Counted from the stretch's first letter, positions 17,378 to 27,632 are shown. The stretch: 64,000 bases of DNA from Bradyrhizobium erythrophlei (GCF_900142985.1 NZ_LT670849.1:3162001-3226000), one strand, 5' to 3'. The notes: generated by a model from the sequence alone, not told the origin. Translations and numbers: made by a program.

Positions 17378-18988
17378 TCACAGCTCTCGAAGCGCGTTGA
17401 ACTGCGCGACATAGCCTGACGCATCGATCCGCACGCCAATGACGGTGGTCTTTTTCGTCTTCAGCGCGCTGGTCAATGCGTTGCTGAACGCCTGTTCGGT
17501 CTCGACCGTGCAGCCATCGGCGCCAAAGGATTGCGCGAGCTTCTCCCAGTCGATGCCGCCGATCGCAACCCCATTGCGCGGAATGCCCTTGATCTCCTGC
17601 TTGACGCGGATCAGGCCGATTTCCTGGTCGTCGAACACGATGATGATGATCGGCAGTTTCTCGATCTGTGCGGTCTGTAGTTCCGCGACGGTCATCAGGA
17701 AGCCGCCGTCGCCGGTGAACGCAACGATCGGCCGGTCCGGATAGGCCATCCGGGCAGCGAGCGCGCCGGGCACCGCATAGCCCATCGAGGCGAGGCCGTT
17801 GGAGGTAAGGAATTCACGCGGGCCGTAGGATTCCCACTTCTGCACGACGAGAAGCCGGCTCGCGCCGGCGTCGCAGGTCGCAATGGTGTCGCGCGGCAGG
17901 ATCGCGCGCGCGACTTCCATCGTCCGTTGGGGCGAAAGGCCTTTGGCAGGCGTGTTGAGCGCATCGCGCACTTCGCTGCGGAATGTTTTCGCGGATTTCT
18001 CGCCCCAACTCGTGCCCTCCGGCGCCCATTGCGCAAGGCCCGCGAGCAGCGCCTTGAGATCGCCGATAATTTCCGGGTCGGCCGGCACCAGCGCATCCGT
18101 GCTCGGCACCGAGGACAGCGACAGTACCGGCAATGTGTAGGGCCAGGGTTTCGGTTGCAGTTCGACCGCGTCGAGACCGACGGTGACGATGAGATCGGAT
18201 TCGGCTACCAGCTTGCGCTCGATCAGTCCGCCGATGATGCAGCCTGCGCGCAACGGGTGATCCTCCGGGATCATGCCCTTGCATTTGGTGGTGGTGAGTA
18301 CCGGCGCGCCAAGATGTTCGGCAAACTTCACGAATTCAGCTGATGCTTTGCACCAGTAGACGCCCATGCCGGCGATCAGGATCGGGCGCCTGGCGCGGCT
18401 CAGCATGTCCAAAGCTGGCTTCAGATCGGCGCGGTCGGGCCCGGGCGTGATCCAGTTCGGTGTCAGCGGCGGCTCGGCCACGAGTTCGCCGGCCTCGCGC
18501 GTGGTCTCGCTTTGTGGAAACTCGAAATGCACCGGGCCGGGCGGCGTCGCGGTCGCCGTGCGCATGGCGCGGCGGACCTGCTGACGCACCGTCTTGGCGT
18601 CGATGACCGTGCTCCACTTCACGACCGGCTCATAGATCGCCTGCTGGTTGATGCGCTGGCGCAGACCAGTCTCGAATACGGGGCGCGAATAGGTGTCGGT
18701 GATCGCGATCAGCGGCGAGCGATCGAGGAAGGCGTGCGCCACGCCATTGACCATGTTGGCCGCGCCGGGGCCGCGCGTGGAAAGGCAGATGCCGGGACTG
18801 CCGGTGAGATCGCCCCAGGTCGAGGCGAGCATCGCGCCGGCGACTTCCTGCTTCATCAGGAGAAAGCGCATCTGGCGTTGGCGTGCGGCTTCCATCAACT
18901 CCACCGATTCCCCACCGGGATGCCCGACGATGAACGGGGTGCCGGCGTCCTTGAACGCGGCGGCGAGCACTTCGACGGTGGTGGCCAT
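17378..18988 (-). CDS. Thiamine diphosphate-dependent enzyme (acetolactate synthase / benzoylformate decarboxylase-like)
   Basis: This 536-aa protein has the three-domain ThDP fold. The catalytic Glu is in LLMKQEVAGAMLAS (about residue 48), the central domain includes ILIAGMGVYWCKAS, and the C-terminal domain has the ThDP/Mg motif AFTGDGGFLMTVAELQTA ending near IIVFDDQEIG. It could decarboxylate a 2-oxo acid or carboligate one. It has no regulatory-subunit gene nearby, so biosynthetic acetolactate synthase is unlikely. It converges on the rightward catabolic operon, and sharing that pathway is plausible but unproven. Confidence 0.87.
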   Translation of the reverse strand: MATTVEVLAAAFKDAGTPFIVGHPGGESVELMEAARQRQMRFLLMKQEVAGAMLASTWGDLTGSPGICLSTRGPGAANMVNGVAHAFLDRSPLIAITDTYSRPVFETGLRQRINQQAIYEPVVKWSTVIDAKTVRQQVRRAMRTATATPPGPVHFEFPQSETTREAGELVAEPPLTPNWITPGPDRADLKPALDMLSRARRPILIAGMGVYWCKASAEFVKFAEHLGAPVLTTTKCKGMIPEDHPLRAGCIIGGLIERKLVAESDLIVTVGLDAVELQPKPWPYTLPVLSLSSVPSTDALVPADPEIIGDLKALLAGLAQWAPEGTSWGEKSAKTFRSEVRDALNTPAKGLSPQRTMEVARAILPRDTIATCDAGASRLLVVQKWESYGPREFLTSNGLASMGYAVPGALAARMAYPDRPIVAFTGDGGFLMTVAELQTAQIEKLPIIIIVFDDQEIGLIRVKQEIKGIPRNGVAIGGIDWEKLAQSFGADGCTVETEQAFSNALTSALKTKKTTVIGVRIDASGYVAQFNALREL

Positions 18989-19349
18989 GGCAAGCGTCTC
19001 CGAATATTTTCTTATGTTGCCGTTAGCATGGCAGAACTCGCCGCGCTTTCCAACGGCGCGCAGCGGCCATGCCGATAGCTATATCGCCGTCATCCATTAC
19101 TATAATGATGTGCTGCTCTCCGAACGCGCCGCGGTCCCGATCAGGCCGTTGTCCCGTCCGCGTTGCGCGAGGAGTGCGAACTCGAAGTGATTTTTATTTC
19201 GAGCGTGTGACGCGTCGCGCCATCACTTGATCGACGGAATCGGCAAATTTTGGCTTGACCCCGGGCCTCATCAGTCAGAACAATGCACGCGTGGCAGGAA
19301 CCTAACCCGGCGACACGGCTTCCCGTTGTCGTCACAATCGGACCCGCCG
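18989..19349. other. Intergenic region between the ThDP enzyme and cyoA
   Basis: This 361-bp gap lies between divergent genes and must hold both promoters. Short frames cross it but none has a ribosome site or recognisable product. A short palindrome, CATTACTATAATG, lies near 19095. I see no RNA gene and no clear -35/-10 pair. Confidence 0.5.
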
Positions 19350-20189
19350 ATGAATATTCTCGCTCCACAAGGCCCGATCGCGGCCGCCGAGAAGGTCATC
19401 CTCATCGATTCAATCGCGATCATGCTCGCGATCGTCGTGCCGACGATCGTCGCGATCATCGCCTTCGCCTACTACTTCCGCCAGTCGAACAGCCGCGCGT
19501 TCTATCTGCCGGATTTCGCCCATTCCGGCCGGATCGAACTTGTGGTGTGGTCGATCCCGACGCTCACCATCATCCTGCTCGGTGGTGTCGCCTGGATCGG
19601 ATCGCATCAGCTCGATCCTGCGGCGCCGGTCGCTGGCACCGGAAGCCCGGTCAGGGTGCAGGTCGTCTCGCTCGACTGGAAATGGCTCTTCATCTATCCG
19701 GACCAGCGGGTTGCGACCGTCAATACGCTCACCGTGCCGGTCGGCGCGCCCCTGCAACTGGAGCTGACATCGTCAAGCGTGATGAACGTCTTTTTCATCC
19801 CGCAGCTCGGCAGTATGATTTACACGATGAACGGCATGGTCACGCATCTCAATCTGCGTGCGGATCAGGAAGGCGATACCAAGGGCCTCTCGGCGCATTT
19901 TTCCGGTGACGGCTTTCCGGAGATGATGTTCGACGTCCACGTCGTCTCGCCGCTCGACTTCCCCAATTGGGTCGAGGCGACCGCGAAAAGCGGCAGCGCG
20001 TTGACCGCCGACACCTACAAGCAGCTCGCAGAGCAGTCCGTCGAGACTGGACGGCCGACCTATCGGCTGCCCGACCCGCGTTTGTTCGATGACATCGCTA
20101 GTCAACGTATTCCGCCGGGTCCTGGACCGAAGCTCGCCGACAATCCCGCCAAGCCGCAGCCCGTGAGTGGAGCCGCCAGTGTCAGGTAA
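19350..20189 (+). CDS. cyoA: Cytochrome bo3-type ubiquinol oxidase subunit II
   Basis: A 279-aa subunit with two N-terminal membrane helices (about residues 15-45 and 65-90) and a periplasmic cupredoxin domain (LDWKWLFIYPDQRVATVN, then VMNVFFIPQLGSMIYTMNGM). The CuA ligands of cytochrome c oxidases (CxxxCxxxH...M) are absent, so the electron donor is quinol. The usual lipoprotein Cys of E. coli CyoA is not seen at the N-terminus. The start at 19350 gives MNILAPQGPI; the upstream extension is not family-like. First of four cyo genes. Confidence 0.92.
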   Translation: MNILAPQGPIAAAEKVILIDSIAIMLAIVVPTIVAIIAFAYYFRQSNSRAFYLPDFAHSGRIELVVWSIPTLTIILLGGVAWIGSHQLDPAAPVAGTGSPVRVQVVSLDWKWLFIYPDQRVATVNTLTVPVGAPLQLELTSSSVMNVFFIPQLGSMIYTMNGMVTHLNLRADQEGDTKGLSAHFSGDGFPEMMFDVHVVSPLDFPNWVEATAKSGSALTADTYKQLAEQSVETGRPTYRLPDPRLFDDIASQRIPPGPGPKLADNPAKPQPVSGAASVR

Positions 20190-20195
20190 GTTACC

Positions 20196-22199
20196 GTGTT
20201 AGGTAAATTGACTTGGGCCGCCATTCCCTTCGGCCAGCCGATTCCGCTGATCACGGGCGCGGCGGTGCTCGTCATTATGCTCGCCGTGATCGCCTGGGTC
20301 GTGATCGCGGGCCATCTGCCTTATCTCTGGCGTGAGTGGATCACGAGTGTGGATCACAAGCGGATCGGCGTCATGTACACGCTGCTCGCCTCCGTGATGC
20401 TGCTGCGCGGATTTTCCGACGCCATCATGATGCGTGGCCAGCAGGCGGTCGCCTTCCAGTCGCAAGGCTATCTGCCGCCCGAGCATTACAACCAGATCTT
20501 CTCGGCCCACGGCACCATCATGATATTCTTCGTCGCTATGCCGTTCGTCATTGGCTTGATGAATCTCGTGGTGCCGTTGCAGCTCGGCGTGCGCGACGTG
20601 GCGTTTCCGACGCTCAATTCGGTGGGGTTCTGGCTGACCGCGACCGGTGCACTGCTCGTCAACATCTCGCTGGTGGTCGGCGAATTCGCGCGCACCGGGT
20701 GGCTGCCTTATCCGCCGCTGTCGGAGCTGACCTATTCGCCCGGCGTCGGTGTCGACTACTATCTCTGGTCGCTCGAGATTTCCGGGGTCGGCACGCTGGT
20801 CGCCGGGATCAATCTCGTCACCACCGTGCTGAAGCTGCGCGCCAAAGGCATGACCTATTTGCGCATGCCGATGTTCTGCTGGACCACGCTGGCCTCGAAT
20901 CTGCTGATCATCGCGGCGTTTCCGATCCTCACCGCAACGCTCGCGATGCTGATCCTCGACCGCTATTTCGGCTTCCACTTCTTCACCAACGAAGCCGGCG
21001 GCAACGTCATGATGTTCATGAACCTGATCTGGGCCTGGGGGCACCCCGAGGTCTACATCCTGGTGTTGCCGGCCTTCGGCATTTTTTCCGAAGTCGTTTC
21101 GACATTCTCCGGCAAGCCGCTGTTTGGCTACCGCTCCATGGTGCTGGCGACCATGGCGATCTGCATCATCTCCTTTACGGTGTGGCTGCATCATTTCTTC
21201 ACCATGGGCGCGGGACCCGAGGTCAACGCGATCTTCGGCATCGCCAGCATGATCATCGCAGTGCCGACCGGCGTGAAGATCTACAACTGGCTGTTCACGA
21301 TGTATGGCGGCCGCATCCGCTTCGCGACGCCGATGATGTGGTCGATGGGCTTCATGATCACCTTCATTATCGGCGGGCTCACCGGCGTTCTCGTCGCCGT
21401 GCCGCCGGCGGATTTCCTGCTGCATAACAGCCTGTTCCTGGTGGCGCATTTCCATAACGTCATCATCGGCGGCGTGCTGTTCGGCGCGTTCGCCGGCTAC
21501 ACCTACTGGTTTCCCAAGGCCTTCGGCTTTCGCCTGCATGAGGGCTGGGGCAAGGCGGCGTTCTGGCTGTGGCTGACCGGCTTCTATGTCTCCTTCATGC
21601 CGCTCTACGCCGTCGGCTTTCTCGGCATGACGCGGCGCATGCAGCACTACGACGTGCCGGAGTGGCGGCCGTGGCTAATGATCGCGGGTGTTGGCGCCGT
21701 CATGATCCTGGTTGCGATCGTCTGCCAGGTCATGCAGCTCGTGACCAGTATCCGCGATCGCGAGCAACTGCGTGACGTGACCGGCGATCCCTGGGACGGC
21801 CGCTCGCTGGAATGGGCGACGGCCTCGCCGCCGCCGGTGTTCAATTTCGCGATTCCTCCCGACGTGACCGGCGAGGACGCCTATTGGCGAATGAAGGCGC
21901 ATGCGCGCGAGCGGGTTCTGGCGCCGGCCGAGCCCGACTACAGGGACATCGAGATGCCGCGCAACTCGCCGACCGGTTTTGTCTGCGCCTTCTTTGCGAG
22001 CGTGATGGGATTTGCGCTGATCTGGCACATCTGGTGGATGGTCATCCTCGGCGGCATCGGCGCCTTCGCCACCTTCGTCGTCTTCGCCTGGCGCGACCAT
22101 GACGAATACGTCATTCCGGCGGCCGAGGTCGCGCGCATCGACGGCCTCAATCGCGAAGCACGCCGCGTCGCCTTGAACCTTGCGGGGAGCCGATCGTGA
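20196..22199 (+). CDS. cyoB: Cytochrome bo3-type ubiquinol oxidase subunit I
   Basis: This 667-aa catalytic subunit has the quinol-oxidase signature: [12 protein letters not shown] (Arg71 and Asp75 equivalents) and [10 protein letters not shown] (His98, Gln101 and a heme ligand). The binuclear centre is in [14 protein letters not shown] (CuB His and the linked Tyr) and WLHHFF, and the heme ligands in VAHFHNV. It reduces O2 to water and pumps protons. It starts with GTG at 20196 after AGGTAAG, 6 bp from the cyoA stop, and overlaps cyoC by 4 bp. Confidence 0.96.
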   Translation: MLGKLTWAAIPFGQPIPLITGAAVLVIMLAVIAWVVIAGHLPYLWREWITSVDHKRIGVMYTLLASVMLLRGFSDAIMMRGQQAVAFQSQGYLPPEHYNQIFSAHGTIMIFFVAMPFVIGLMNLVVPLQLGVRDVAFPTLNSVGFWLTATGALLVNISLVVGEFARTGWLPYPPLSELTYSPGVGVDYYLWSLEISGVGTLVAGINLVTTVLKLRAKGMTYLRMPMFCWTTLASNLLIIAAFPILTATLAMLILDRYFGFHFFTNEAGGNVMMFMNLIWAWGHPEVYILVLPAFGIFSEVVSTFSGKPLFGYRSMVLATMAICIISFTVWLHHFFTMGAGPEVNAIFGIASMIIAVPTGVKIYNWLFTMYGGRIRFATPMMWSMGFMITFIIGGLTGVLVAVPPADFLLHNSLFLVAHFHNVIIGGVLFGAFAGYTYWFPKAFGFRLHEGWGKAAFWLWLTGFYVSFMPLYAVGFLGMTRRMQHYDVPEWRPWLMIAGVGAVMILVAIVCQVMQLVTSIRDREQLRDVTGDPWDGRSLEWATASPPPVFNFAIPPDVTGEDAYWRMKAHARERVLAPAEPDYRDIEMPRNSPTGFVCAFFASVMGFALIWHIWWMVILGGIGAFATFVVFAWRDHDEYVIPAAEVARIDGLNREARRVALNLAGSRS

Positions 22200-22828
22200 C
22201 CGACGCGGTGTTTCACGGACATGGCGATTCGAATCTGCTCGGCGGACGGCCGCAGGAGGGTCCGGCGTCGAAGCGGATCACGACCGGCTACGGCTTCTGG
22301 ATCTTCCTGCTCTCAGACATCGTGATGTTCTCCTGCTTCTTCGCGGCCCATGCGGTGCTGTTGGGGCAGACGGCCGGTGGTCCGAAAGGTGCGGAACTGT
22401 TCGATCTGCGGAGCGTCGCGGCGGAAACGGCCTTGCTGCTGCTGTCGAGTTTCACCTGCGGGCTCGCGATGATCGCCGCCGACGTGCGGAATACGCTGTG
22501 GTATCAAGTCGGCATGGCCGTGACCTGCCTGCTGGGCTTAGGCTTTCTGGCGCTCGAATTCCGTGAATTCGCCGAACTGGTCGGACGCGGTGCGGGACCG
22601 ACGCGCAGCGCGTTCCTGTCGTCGTTCTTCACGTTGGTCGGGTGTCACGGCGCGCACGTCTCGGCCGGCATTCTCTGGCTGCTCACCATGATGGCGCAGG
22701 TGTTCGCCAAGGGATTTCGCGCGGACATCATGCGGCGCCTGTTGTGCTTTGCGCTGTTCTGGCATGCGCTCGACATCATCTGGGTCGCGATCTTCTCCGT
22801 GGTGTACCTGCTCGGGAGCGCTGCATGA
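22196..22828 (+). CDS. cyoC: Cytochrome bo3-type ubiquinol oxidase subunit III
   Basis: A 210-aa, five-helix subunit [28 protein letters not shown] at residues 29-53 and the [11 protein letters not shown] segment near residue 150. It starts with a GTG that overlaps the cyoB stop codon (GTGA) and overlaps cyoD by ATGA, so all subunits are made in coupled order. It stabilises the core oxidase in the inner membrane. Confidence 0.94.
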   Translation: MTDAVFHGHGDSNLLGGRPQEGPASKRITTGYGFWIFLLSDIVMFSCFFAAHAVLLGQTAGGPKGAELFDLRSVAAETALLLLSSFTCGLAMIAADVRNTLWYQVGMAVTCLLGLGFLALEFREFAELVGRGAGPTRSAFLSSFFTLVGCHGAHVSAGILWLLTMMAQVFAKGFRADIMRRLLCFALFWHALDIIWVAIFSVVYLLGSAA

Positions 22829-23211
22829 GCGATCAACATCTGCATTATCCCGCCGATCTCGCCCCCGGTGACGAGGAGGAAGTTCGCGTCGGTCCGCGCC
22901 TGCTCGGCTATTGCGTCGGTTTCGGGCTTGCGGTCCTGATGACGGCGACCTCGTTCTTTATCGCCGGCACCGATCTGGTCTGGCAGCCGTCGATTCCGGT
23001 AGCGCTGGTCGTGCTTGCGATCGCGCAAATGGGCGTGCATCTGGTATTTTTCATTCACATCACCACGGATCCAGACAACACCAACAACATCCTGGCGCTG
23101 GCCTTTGGTCTGTTGATCGTGTTCCTGGTGGTCGGTGGCTCGCTCTGGATCATGTCGCATCTGAACCAGAACATGCCGCCGATGGACCAGATCATGCGGA
23201 TGCAGCGCTAG
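22825..23211 (+). CDS. cyoD: Cytochrome bo3-type ubiquinol oxidase subunit IV
   Basis: A 128-aa, three-helix protein typical of CyoD: GYCVGFGLAVLMTATSFFI, then VVLAIAQMGVHLVFFIHI and LAFGLLIVFLVVGGSLWIM. The ATG at 22825 overlaps the cyoC stop. No heme O synthase (cyoE) gene follows; instead the gene converges on, and overlaps by 4 bp, the CoxS-CoxG fusion gene. Heme O must be made by a synthase encoded elsewhere. Confidence 0.93.
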   Translation: MSDQHLHYPADLAPGDEEEVRVGPRLLGYCVGFGLAVLMTATSFFIAGTDLVWQPSIPVALVVLAIAQMGVHLVFFIHITTDPDNTNNILALAFGLLIVFLVVGGSLWIMSHLNQNMPPMDQIMRMQR

Positions 23212-24380
23212 TTTCTCCGCAGGCCTTTGAAAAATCCCTTCAGGAGATCGAAGGCGAGCATCAACCCGTTGAGCTGCTTCGGCTGTACGGGCGCCACACC
23301 CGAAAGGCTCGCACCGAGATTGCGGGCAAAATCCGCCGTCAGCCGCTTGGCGAGGTCGCGCACCAGCCCCTCGCGCGCGATCTGGGCCAGAAAACCCCGC
23401 AGGCTATAGCCGATCGAAAGTTCGACCCGCGTCGATGTTCCGCCCTCGAGCGGCAGCAAGCGATAGCGGACGTCGCCTTGGGTCGACGAGCGGCTGCGCT
23501 GGTCGTTTCCGATGCCGATGATCCGGCCCGAAAGCGTTGCCGGGTCGCGCTCGATCCGGACGGCGCCGCGGAAATTCGCCGAGATCGGGCCAAGCTTGAC
23601 GCCGATCTGGCCTTCGGCGCGATCGGGAGCCGGCGTTGCGGTCAGCGATGCGCCGGGAAGACAGGTGGCGACGCGCTTCACATCGCCGAACATCTCGAAG
23701 ACTTTTGCCGGCGGGAAAGCGACCGTGAACTGTTCGTCGAAGCTCTTGTCGGGCACGAAATCGGGCACGTCGATTGCGGCGCTGGCTTCCGGCTGCGCCT
23801 CGGCGCTTGCCGTCACTGGCCGCGCGGGGCGATTCGATGTGGTCGATGCGCCGGTGCCGGAACCGACGGGGCCGAGCTCGCGGCGTCCCGCGCCCGGAAT
23901 CGGCACGATGCCGCGGCCCCTCCGCGCATCGATGACCGAGCGGATCGCGCGCACGATTCCGACATAGCCGGTGCAGCGGCAGAGGTTGCCGCTCATGCCG
24001 ACGCGAATGGCGCGTTCGTCCGATGTCTCCAGGCGAAGCACGAGATCGCGCGCCGAGATCAGCATGCCCGGCGTACAGTAACCGCACTGCAACGCATGTT
24101 CGCGGCTGAAGGCGGCGCGCAATTCGGTTGCGACCTCGTCGTCATCGAGGCCTTCGATCGTGGTGACACGTGCGCCGTCGCAAGTCGCCGCAAACGTGAT
24201 GCAGGAGCGCGCCGGCATGCCGTCGACCAATAGCGTGCAGGCGCCACACACGCCATGCTCACAGCCAAGATGCGTGCCGGTGAGGTCGAGCTGGTCGCGC
24301 AAGAAGTCCGCCAGATGCGTGCGCGGATCGAGCGGCTTGCTGACTGCGCGGCCGTTGACGGTGAGGCCGATCGTGGTCAT
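23208..24380 (-). CDS. Molybdenum hydroxylase iron-sulfur subunit fused to a CoxG/SRPBCC domain
   Basis: This 390-aa protein is a fusion. Residues 1-160 form a CoxS-type small subunit with a plant-type [2Fe-2S] motif (GCEHGVCGACTLLVDG) and a second cluster domain (QCGYCTPGM, GNLCRCTGY). After a proline/alanine-rich linker (about 165-205), residues 205-360 match CoxG of the SRPBCC fold (FPPAKVFEMFGDV, CLPGASLTA). CoxG anchors CO dehydrogenase to the membrane in Oligotropha, so the fusion could tether this hydroxylase. Standalone CoxS proteins are about 160 aa. The gene overlaps the FAD subunit gene by 4 bp. Confidence 0.9.
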   Translation of the reverse strand: MTTIGLTVNGRAVSKPLDPRTHLADFLRDQLDLTGTHLGCEHGVCGACTLLVDGMPARSCITFAATCDGARVTTIEGLDDDEVATELRAAFSREHALQCGYCTPGMLISARDLVLRLETSDERAIRVGMSGNLCRCTGYVGIVRAIRSVIDARRGRGIVPIPGAGRRELGPVGSGTGASTTSNRPARPVTASAEAQPEASAAIDVPDFVPDKSFDEQFTVAFPPAKVFEMFGDVKRVATCLPGASLTATPAPDRAEGQIGVKLGPISANFRGAVRIERDPATLSGRIIGIGNDQRSRSSTQGDVRYRLLPLEGGTSTRVELSIGYSLRGFLAQIAREGLVRDLAKRLTADFARNLGASLSGVAPVQPKQLNGLMLAFDLLKGFFKGLRRN

Positions 24381-25213
24381 GCGGTGGCCTCTTCGATGGC
24401 GCGGCGCAGGATCGCGACGTGAATATGCCGGTCGGTCGCGTTCGCAACGCCGGCCTTTTGCATCAGCGTATCGGCCGCGCTCGCCACGAACTCCTTCTTG
24501 AAATTGCCTGATATCTTGCCGCCGAACAGCACCGAAGCGTCGCGTAGCACAATCGGCGGCGCCTCGATCGCGCCGATCACGACGCGTCCCGTGGCCGCCT
24601 CAGGATCGATCAGCACGGCGGCGATGGCGTGGGCGAATTCGCCGGGTTTGCGGCAGGCCTTGACGTAAGCCCAGCGCGCCGAAGCGCGCCTTACCGGAAC
24701 GCGAACGGACTCCACCAGCTCGTTGGCGTCCAGCGCCGACTCCAGCGCGCCGGTCATGAAATCCTCGATCGGCAGATCGCGATGGCCTTTGGGACCGCGC
24801 AGCCGGATTTTAGCGCCGAGCGCCGGCAAGGCCGAAACCCAATCCGCCGCCGGATCGGCATGCGAGAGCGAGCCACCGATGGTGCCGCGGTTGCGGACCG
24901 CGCGATAGGCGATGTTGCTCGCGACCCGCTGCATCGCACCCCGCGTGACGTCGGGGACGCGGCCGTCCTCGATGTCGCCATGGGTCACGCAGGCGCCGAT
25001 CACGAGCTCGTCGCCATCGCGTTCCGCCTGCTTGAGTTCGGCGAGACCCGTAATATCGATGATCAGATCCGGCCGGACCAGACGCAGATTGAGCATCGGA
25101 CCCAGCGACTGGCCGCCGGCCATGATCTTGGCGGCTCCATTCGTCTCGGCCATCAGCGCGATGGCTGCTTTCAGGTTTGACGGCCGTTCGAAGGCGAAGG
25201 GCGCGGCTTTCAT
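24377..25213 (-). CDS. Molybdenum hydroxylase FAD-binding subunit (CoxM-like)
   Basis: A 278-aa medium subunit. The FAD site is in IMAGGQSLGPMLNLRLVRP (residues 30-48) and NRGTIGGSLSHADPAADW (around 110); the C-terminal CO-deh-flav domain follows. It carries electrons from the FeS clusters to the acceptor. The true start is ATG 25213; the same frame stays open far upstream inside the large-subunit gene, which is not coding. Overlaps both neighbours by 4 bp. Confidence 0.93.
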   Translation of the reverse strand: MKAAPFAFERPSNLKAAIALMAETNGAAKIMAGGQSLGPMLNLRLVRPDLIIDITGLAELKQAERDGDELVIGACVTHGDIEDGRVPDVTRGAMQRVASNIAYRAVRNRGTIGGSLSHADPAADWVSALPALGAKIRLRGPKGHRDLPIEDFMTGALESALDANELVESVRVPVRRASARWAYVKACRKPGEFAHAIAAVLIDPEAATGRVVIGAIEAPPIVLRDASVLFGGKISGNFKKEFVASAADTLMQKAGVANATDRHIHVAILRRAIEEATA

Positions 25214-27600
25214 GCGGCTTCGCCTTTCGATGCGCGCGCGTTCAGCACGGCTTCGACAACCCGCCTTGGCGAGATCGGCGAGTGCAGCAGCTTGACGCCG
25301 AACGGCCGCAGCGCGTCGTTTACCGCATTGGTGATCGCGGCCGGTGGCGCGATCGCGCCGCCTTCGCCGATGCCCTTGACGCCGAACATCGTGTAGGGCG
25401 AGGGCGTCTCCATGTGATCGAGCCGCGGCTCGGGCACCTCGGTCGGTCCCGGCAGCAGATAATCCGCCAGCGTCGTGTTGAGCGGCTGGCCGGCGGCATC
25501 GAACGGCATTTCCTCGTACAACGCCGTGCCGATGCCTTGCGCTAGCCCGCCAAAGATCTGGCCGTCGACCACCATCGGATTGAGCAGCACGCCACCGTCT
25601 TCGACGATGACGTAATCCAGTATCTCGATGTCGCCGAGGTCGGGATCGACCGCGACCGTCACCGCATGCACCGCGTAGCTGAACGTACCGCTGTCGCGCT
25701 GCGGCTTGTAGCCGCCGGTCGCCTCCAGTCCGGCCGGATCGACATCGGGCGGCAGATCCTGCGGCCGCCGGTACCAGGTATGTGCGATCTCGGAAAGGCC
25801 GATGCTGCTGCTCGGCCCGCAGACGCGTCCGTCTCGCAAGGTGACGGAAGCCGGATCGAGTTGCAGAAGCTTGGCGCCGATGCGTTTGGCGCGTTCGGCG
25901 ATGATCTCGCAGGCGGTGCCGACTGCGCCGCCAGCCATCACCGCCGAGCGCGAACCCCAGGTCCCGGTGGAATAGGGCGTCATCGCAGTATCGCCGTGGA
26001 TCAGGCGTATCTTGGCGGTGTCGATGCCGAGGATCTGATGCGCGACCTGAGCCAGCGTCGTTTCCATGCTCTGGCCGTGCGATTGCACGCCGACCCGCAA
26101 TTCCAGCCCGCCGTCGGGCGTCATACGCGCGGTCGCCTGCTCGTGGCCCGGCACCATCGGAATGCCCCAGCCGGAATAGACCGACGTGCCATGCGCGGCC
26201 TGTTCGCAATAAATGGAAAGCCCGAACCCGATCAGCCGGCTGTCCGGCTCTCCCGCCTTCTGCCGTTTGCGGATCGCGGCGACGTCAACCGCCTCAAGCA
26301 TGCGCCGCATGGCTTCCGGATAGTTGCCGCTGTCGAAATGCTTCTTCGTGATGTTCTCGAACGGCATTTCTTCCGGCGCGACCAGGTTGCGGCGCCTGAC
26401 TTCGTAAGGCTCTAACCCGGCCTCCTTGGCCACCGCATCCAGCATCAGTTCGAGCGCGAAGCAGACGCCGGTCCGCGCCACACCGCGATAAGGCAAAATC
26501 GGACATTTGTTGGTGGCGGCCGAATAGGTCCGGCAGCGATAGGCCGGCATCCGATAGGGGCCGGGCAGAATGCTGACGACCTGCGCGGCCTCGAGGCAGG
26601 CCGAGAACGGATAGGACGAATAGGCGCCGGAATCGACGATGGCCTCGCAATCGATGCCGCGCAGCTTGCCGTCGCGATCGGCATAGACGGTGATGTTGTA
26701 GTGATGTTCGCGGCAATTGGCGGCGCCGCTCAAATGCTCGCGGCGGTCTTCGGTCCAGCGGACCGTCAAGCCTTTATATAAGGCGAGCCAGGAAAGGCAA
26801 ACCTCTTCCGGCAGCAGAATTCCCTTATGCCCGAAGCCGCCGCCGATATCGGGCGAGACGACGCGAATGCGGCCCTGCTCGATGTCGAGCGTATCGGACA
26901 GTCCGTTGCGCACGATGTGCGGCATCTGCGCGCCGGTGTAGAGCGTGAGCTGGTCGAGCCGGTGATCGAAGGTCGCGACAGCGCCGCGGCCTTCCATCGG
27001 CGACATGCACTGGCGCGCCGTCGAGATTTCATGCGTGACCTTGATGGGCGCGTCGAATGCCTGCGTGATGTCGACCTCGAAGAAACTTTCGAGGAAGACA
27101 TTGTCGCCCCAGTGCTCGTGCACCAGCGCGCTGCCGGGTTCGAGCGCCTTGCGCATGTCGTAGATGGCGGGAAGCGGCTCGAGGTCGAGCGTCACGGCGG
27201 CGGCGATGTCTTCGGCTTCGGCGCGGGTCGCCGCCACGCACATCGCCACCATCTCGCCGACGTGGCGGACTTTTCCGGTGGCGAGAACCGACTGTTCGGA
27301 GATCTTGAAACCGGGCAGCGACGTCACGGCCCGGATCGGCTTTACATTGGTGAGATCGTCCGCCGTGAAGACGACCTCGCGATAGCGCTCCGGAATATGG
27401 ATGGCCTTGATCCGGGCATGCGCGAGCGGGCTGCGGACGAAGGCGACGTCCTGAAGGCCAGCCAGTCGGATGTCGGCGACGAATTGACCGCGTCCGCGCA
27501 GGAAGCGGTCATCCTCCTTGCGAAGCATACGGGCGCCAACGCCCTGACCGGCTTCCGCCGCGGTTGACGCAGACTCAGACTCGCGCTCGCCGGCTACCAT
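25210..27600 (-). CDS. Molybdenum hydroxylase large subunit, molybdopterin-binding (CoxL-like, not CO dehydrogenase)
   Basis: This 796-aa catalytic subunit binds the molybdopterin cytosine dinucleotide cofactor. Domain one includes RMLRKEDDRFLRGRGQFVAD; later come GGGFGHKGILLPEE and EGGAIAPPAAITNAV with the C-terminal Glu of the active site. The loop that reads AYxCSFR in form I CO dehydrogenase is PYRGVAR here (about residue 370), which resembles the form II AYRGAGR group, so the substrate is probably an N-heterocycle or aldehyde. It lies 32 bp after the amidohydrolase gene. Confidence 0.92.
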   Translation of the reverse strand: MVAGERESESASTAAEAGQGVGARMLRKEDDRFLRGRGQFVADIRLAGLQDVAFVRSPLAHARIKAIHIPERYREVVFTADDLTNVKPIRAVTSLPGFKISEQSVLATGKVRHVGEMVAMCVAATRAEAEDIAAAVTLDLEPLPAIYDMRKALEPGSALVHEHWGDNVFLESFFEVDITQAFDAPIKVTHEISTARQCMSPMEGRGAVATFDHRLDQLTLYTGAQMPHIVRNGLSDTLDIEQGRIRVVSPDIGGGFGHKGILLPEEVCLSWLALYKGLTVRWTEDRREHLSGAANCREHHYNITVYADRDGKLRGIDCEAIVDSGAYSSYPFSACLEAAQVVSILPGPYRMPAYRCRTYSAATNKCPILPYRGVARTGVCFALELMLDAVAKEAGLEPYEVRRRNLVAPEEMPFENITKKHFDSGNYPEAMRRMLEAVDVAAIRKRQKAGEPDSRLIGFGLSIYCEQAAHGTSVYSGWGIPMVPGHEQATARMTPDGGLELRVGVQSHGQSMETTLAQVAHQILGIDTAKIRLIHGDTAMTPYSTGTWGSRSAVMAGGAVGTACEIIAERAKRIGAKLLQLDPASVTLRDGRVCGPSSSIGLSEIAHTWYRRPQDLPPDVDPAGLEATGGYKPQRDSGTFSYAVHAVTVAVDPDLGDIEILDYVIVEDGGVLLNPMVVDGQIFGGLAQGIGTALYEEMPFDAAGQPLNTTLADYLLPGPTEVPEPRLDHMETPSPYTMFGVKGIGEGGAIAPPAAITNAVNDALRPFGVKLLHSPISPRRVVEAVLNARASKGEAA

Positions 27601-27632
27601 CCCCTTTGCCGTTCTCTTGGCCGCTGGTGGCG

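Noticed and set aside
20199..21647. Long open frame antisense to cyoB
   Set aside because: It is a His/Asp/Arg-rich shadow of the conserved oxidase gene.
19350..23211. Cytochrome c oxidase
   Set aside because: Subunit II lacks the CuA ligands and subunit I has the quinol-site residues, so it is a quinol oxidase.
24377..26209. 610-residue version of the FAD subunit
   Set aside because: The extra N-terminal part is Arg-rich shadow sequence inside the large-subunit gene; the family start is ATG 25213.
23208..27600. Aerobic CO dehydrogenase (coxMSL)
   Set aside because: The large subunit lacks the form I active-site loop AYxCSFR, and the gene order and extra amidohydrolase do not fit CO oxidation.
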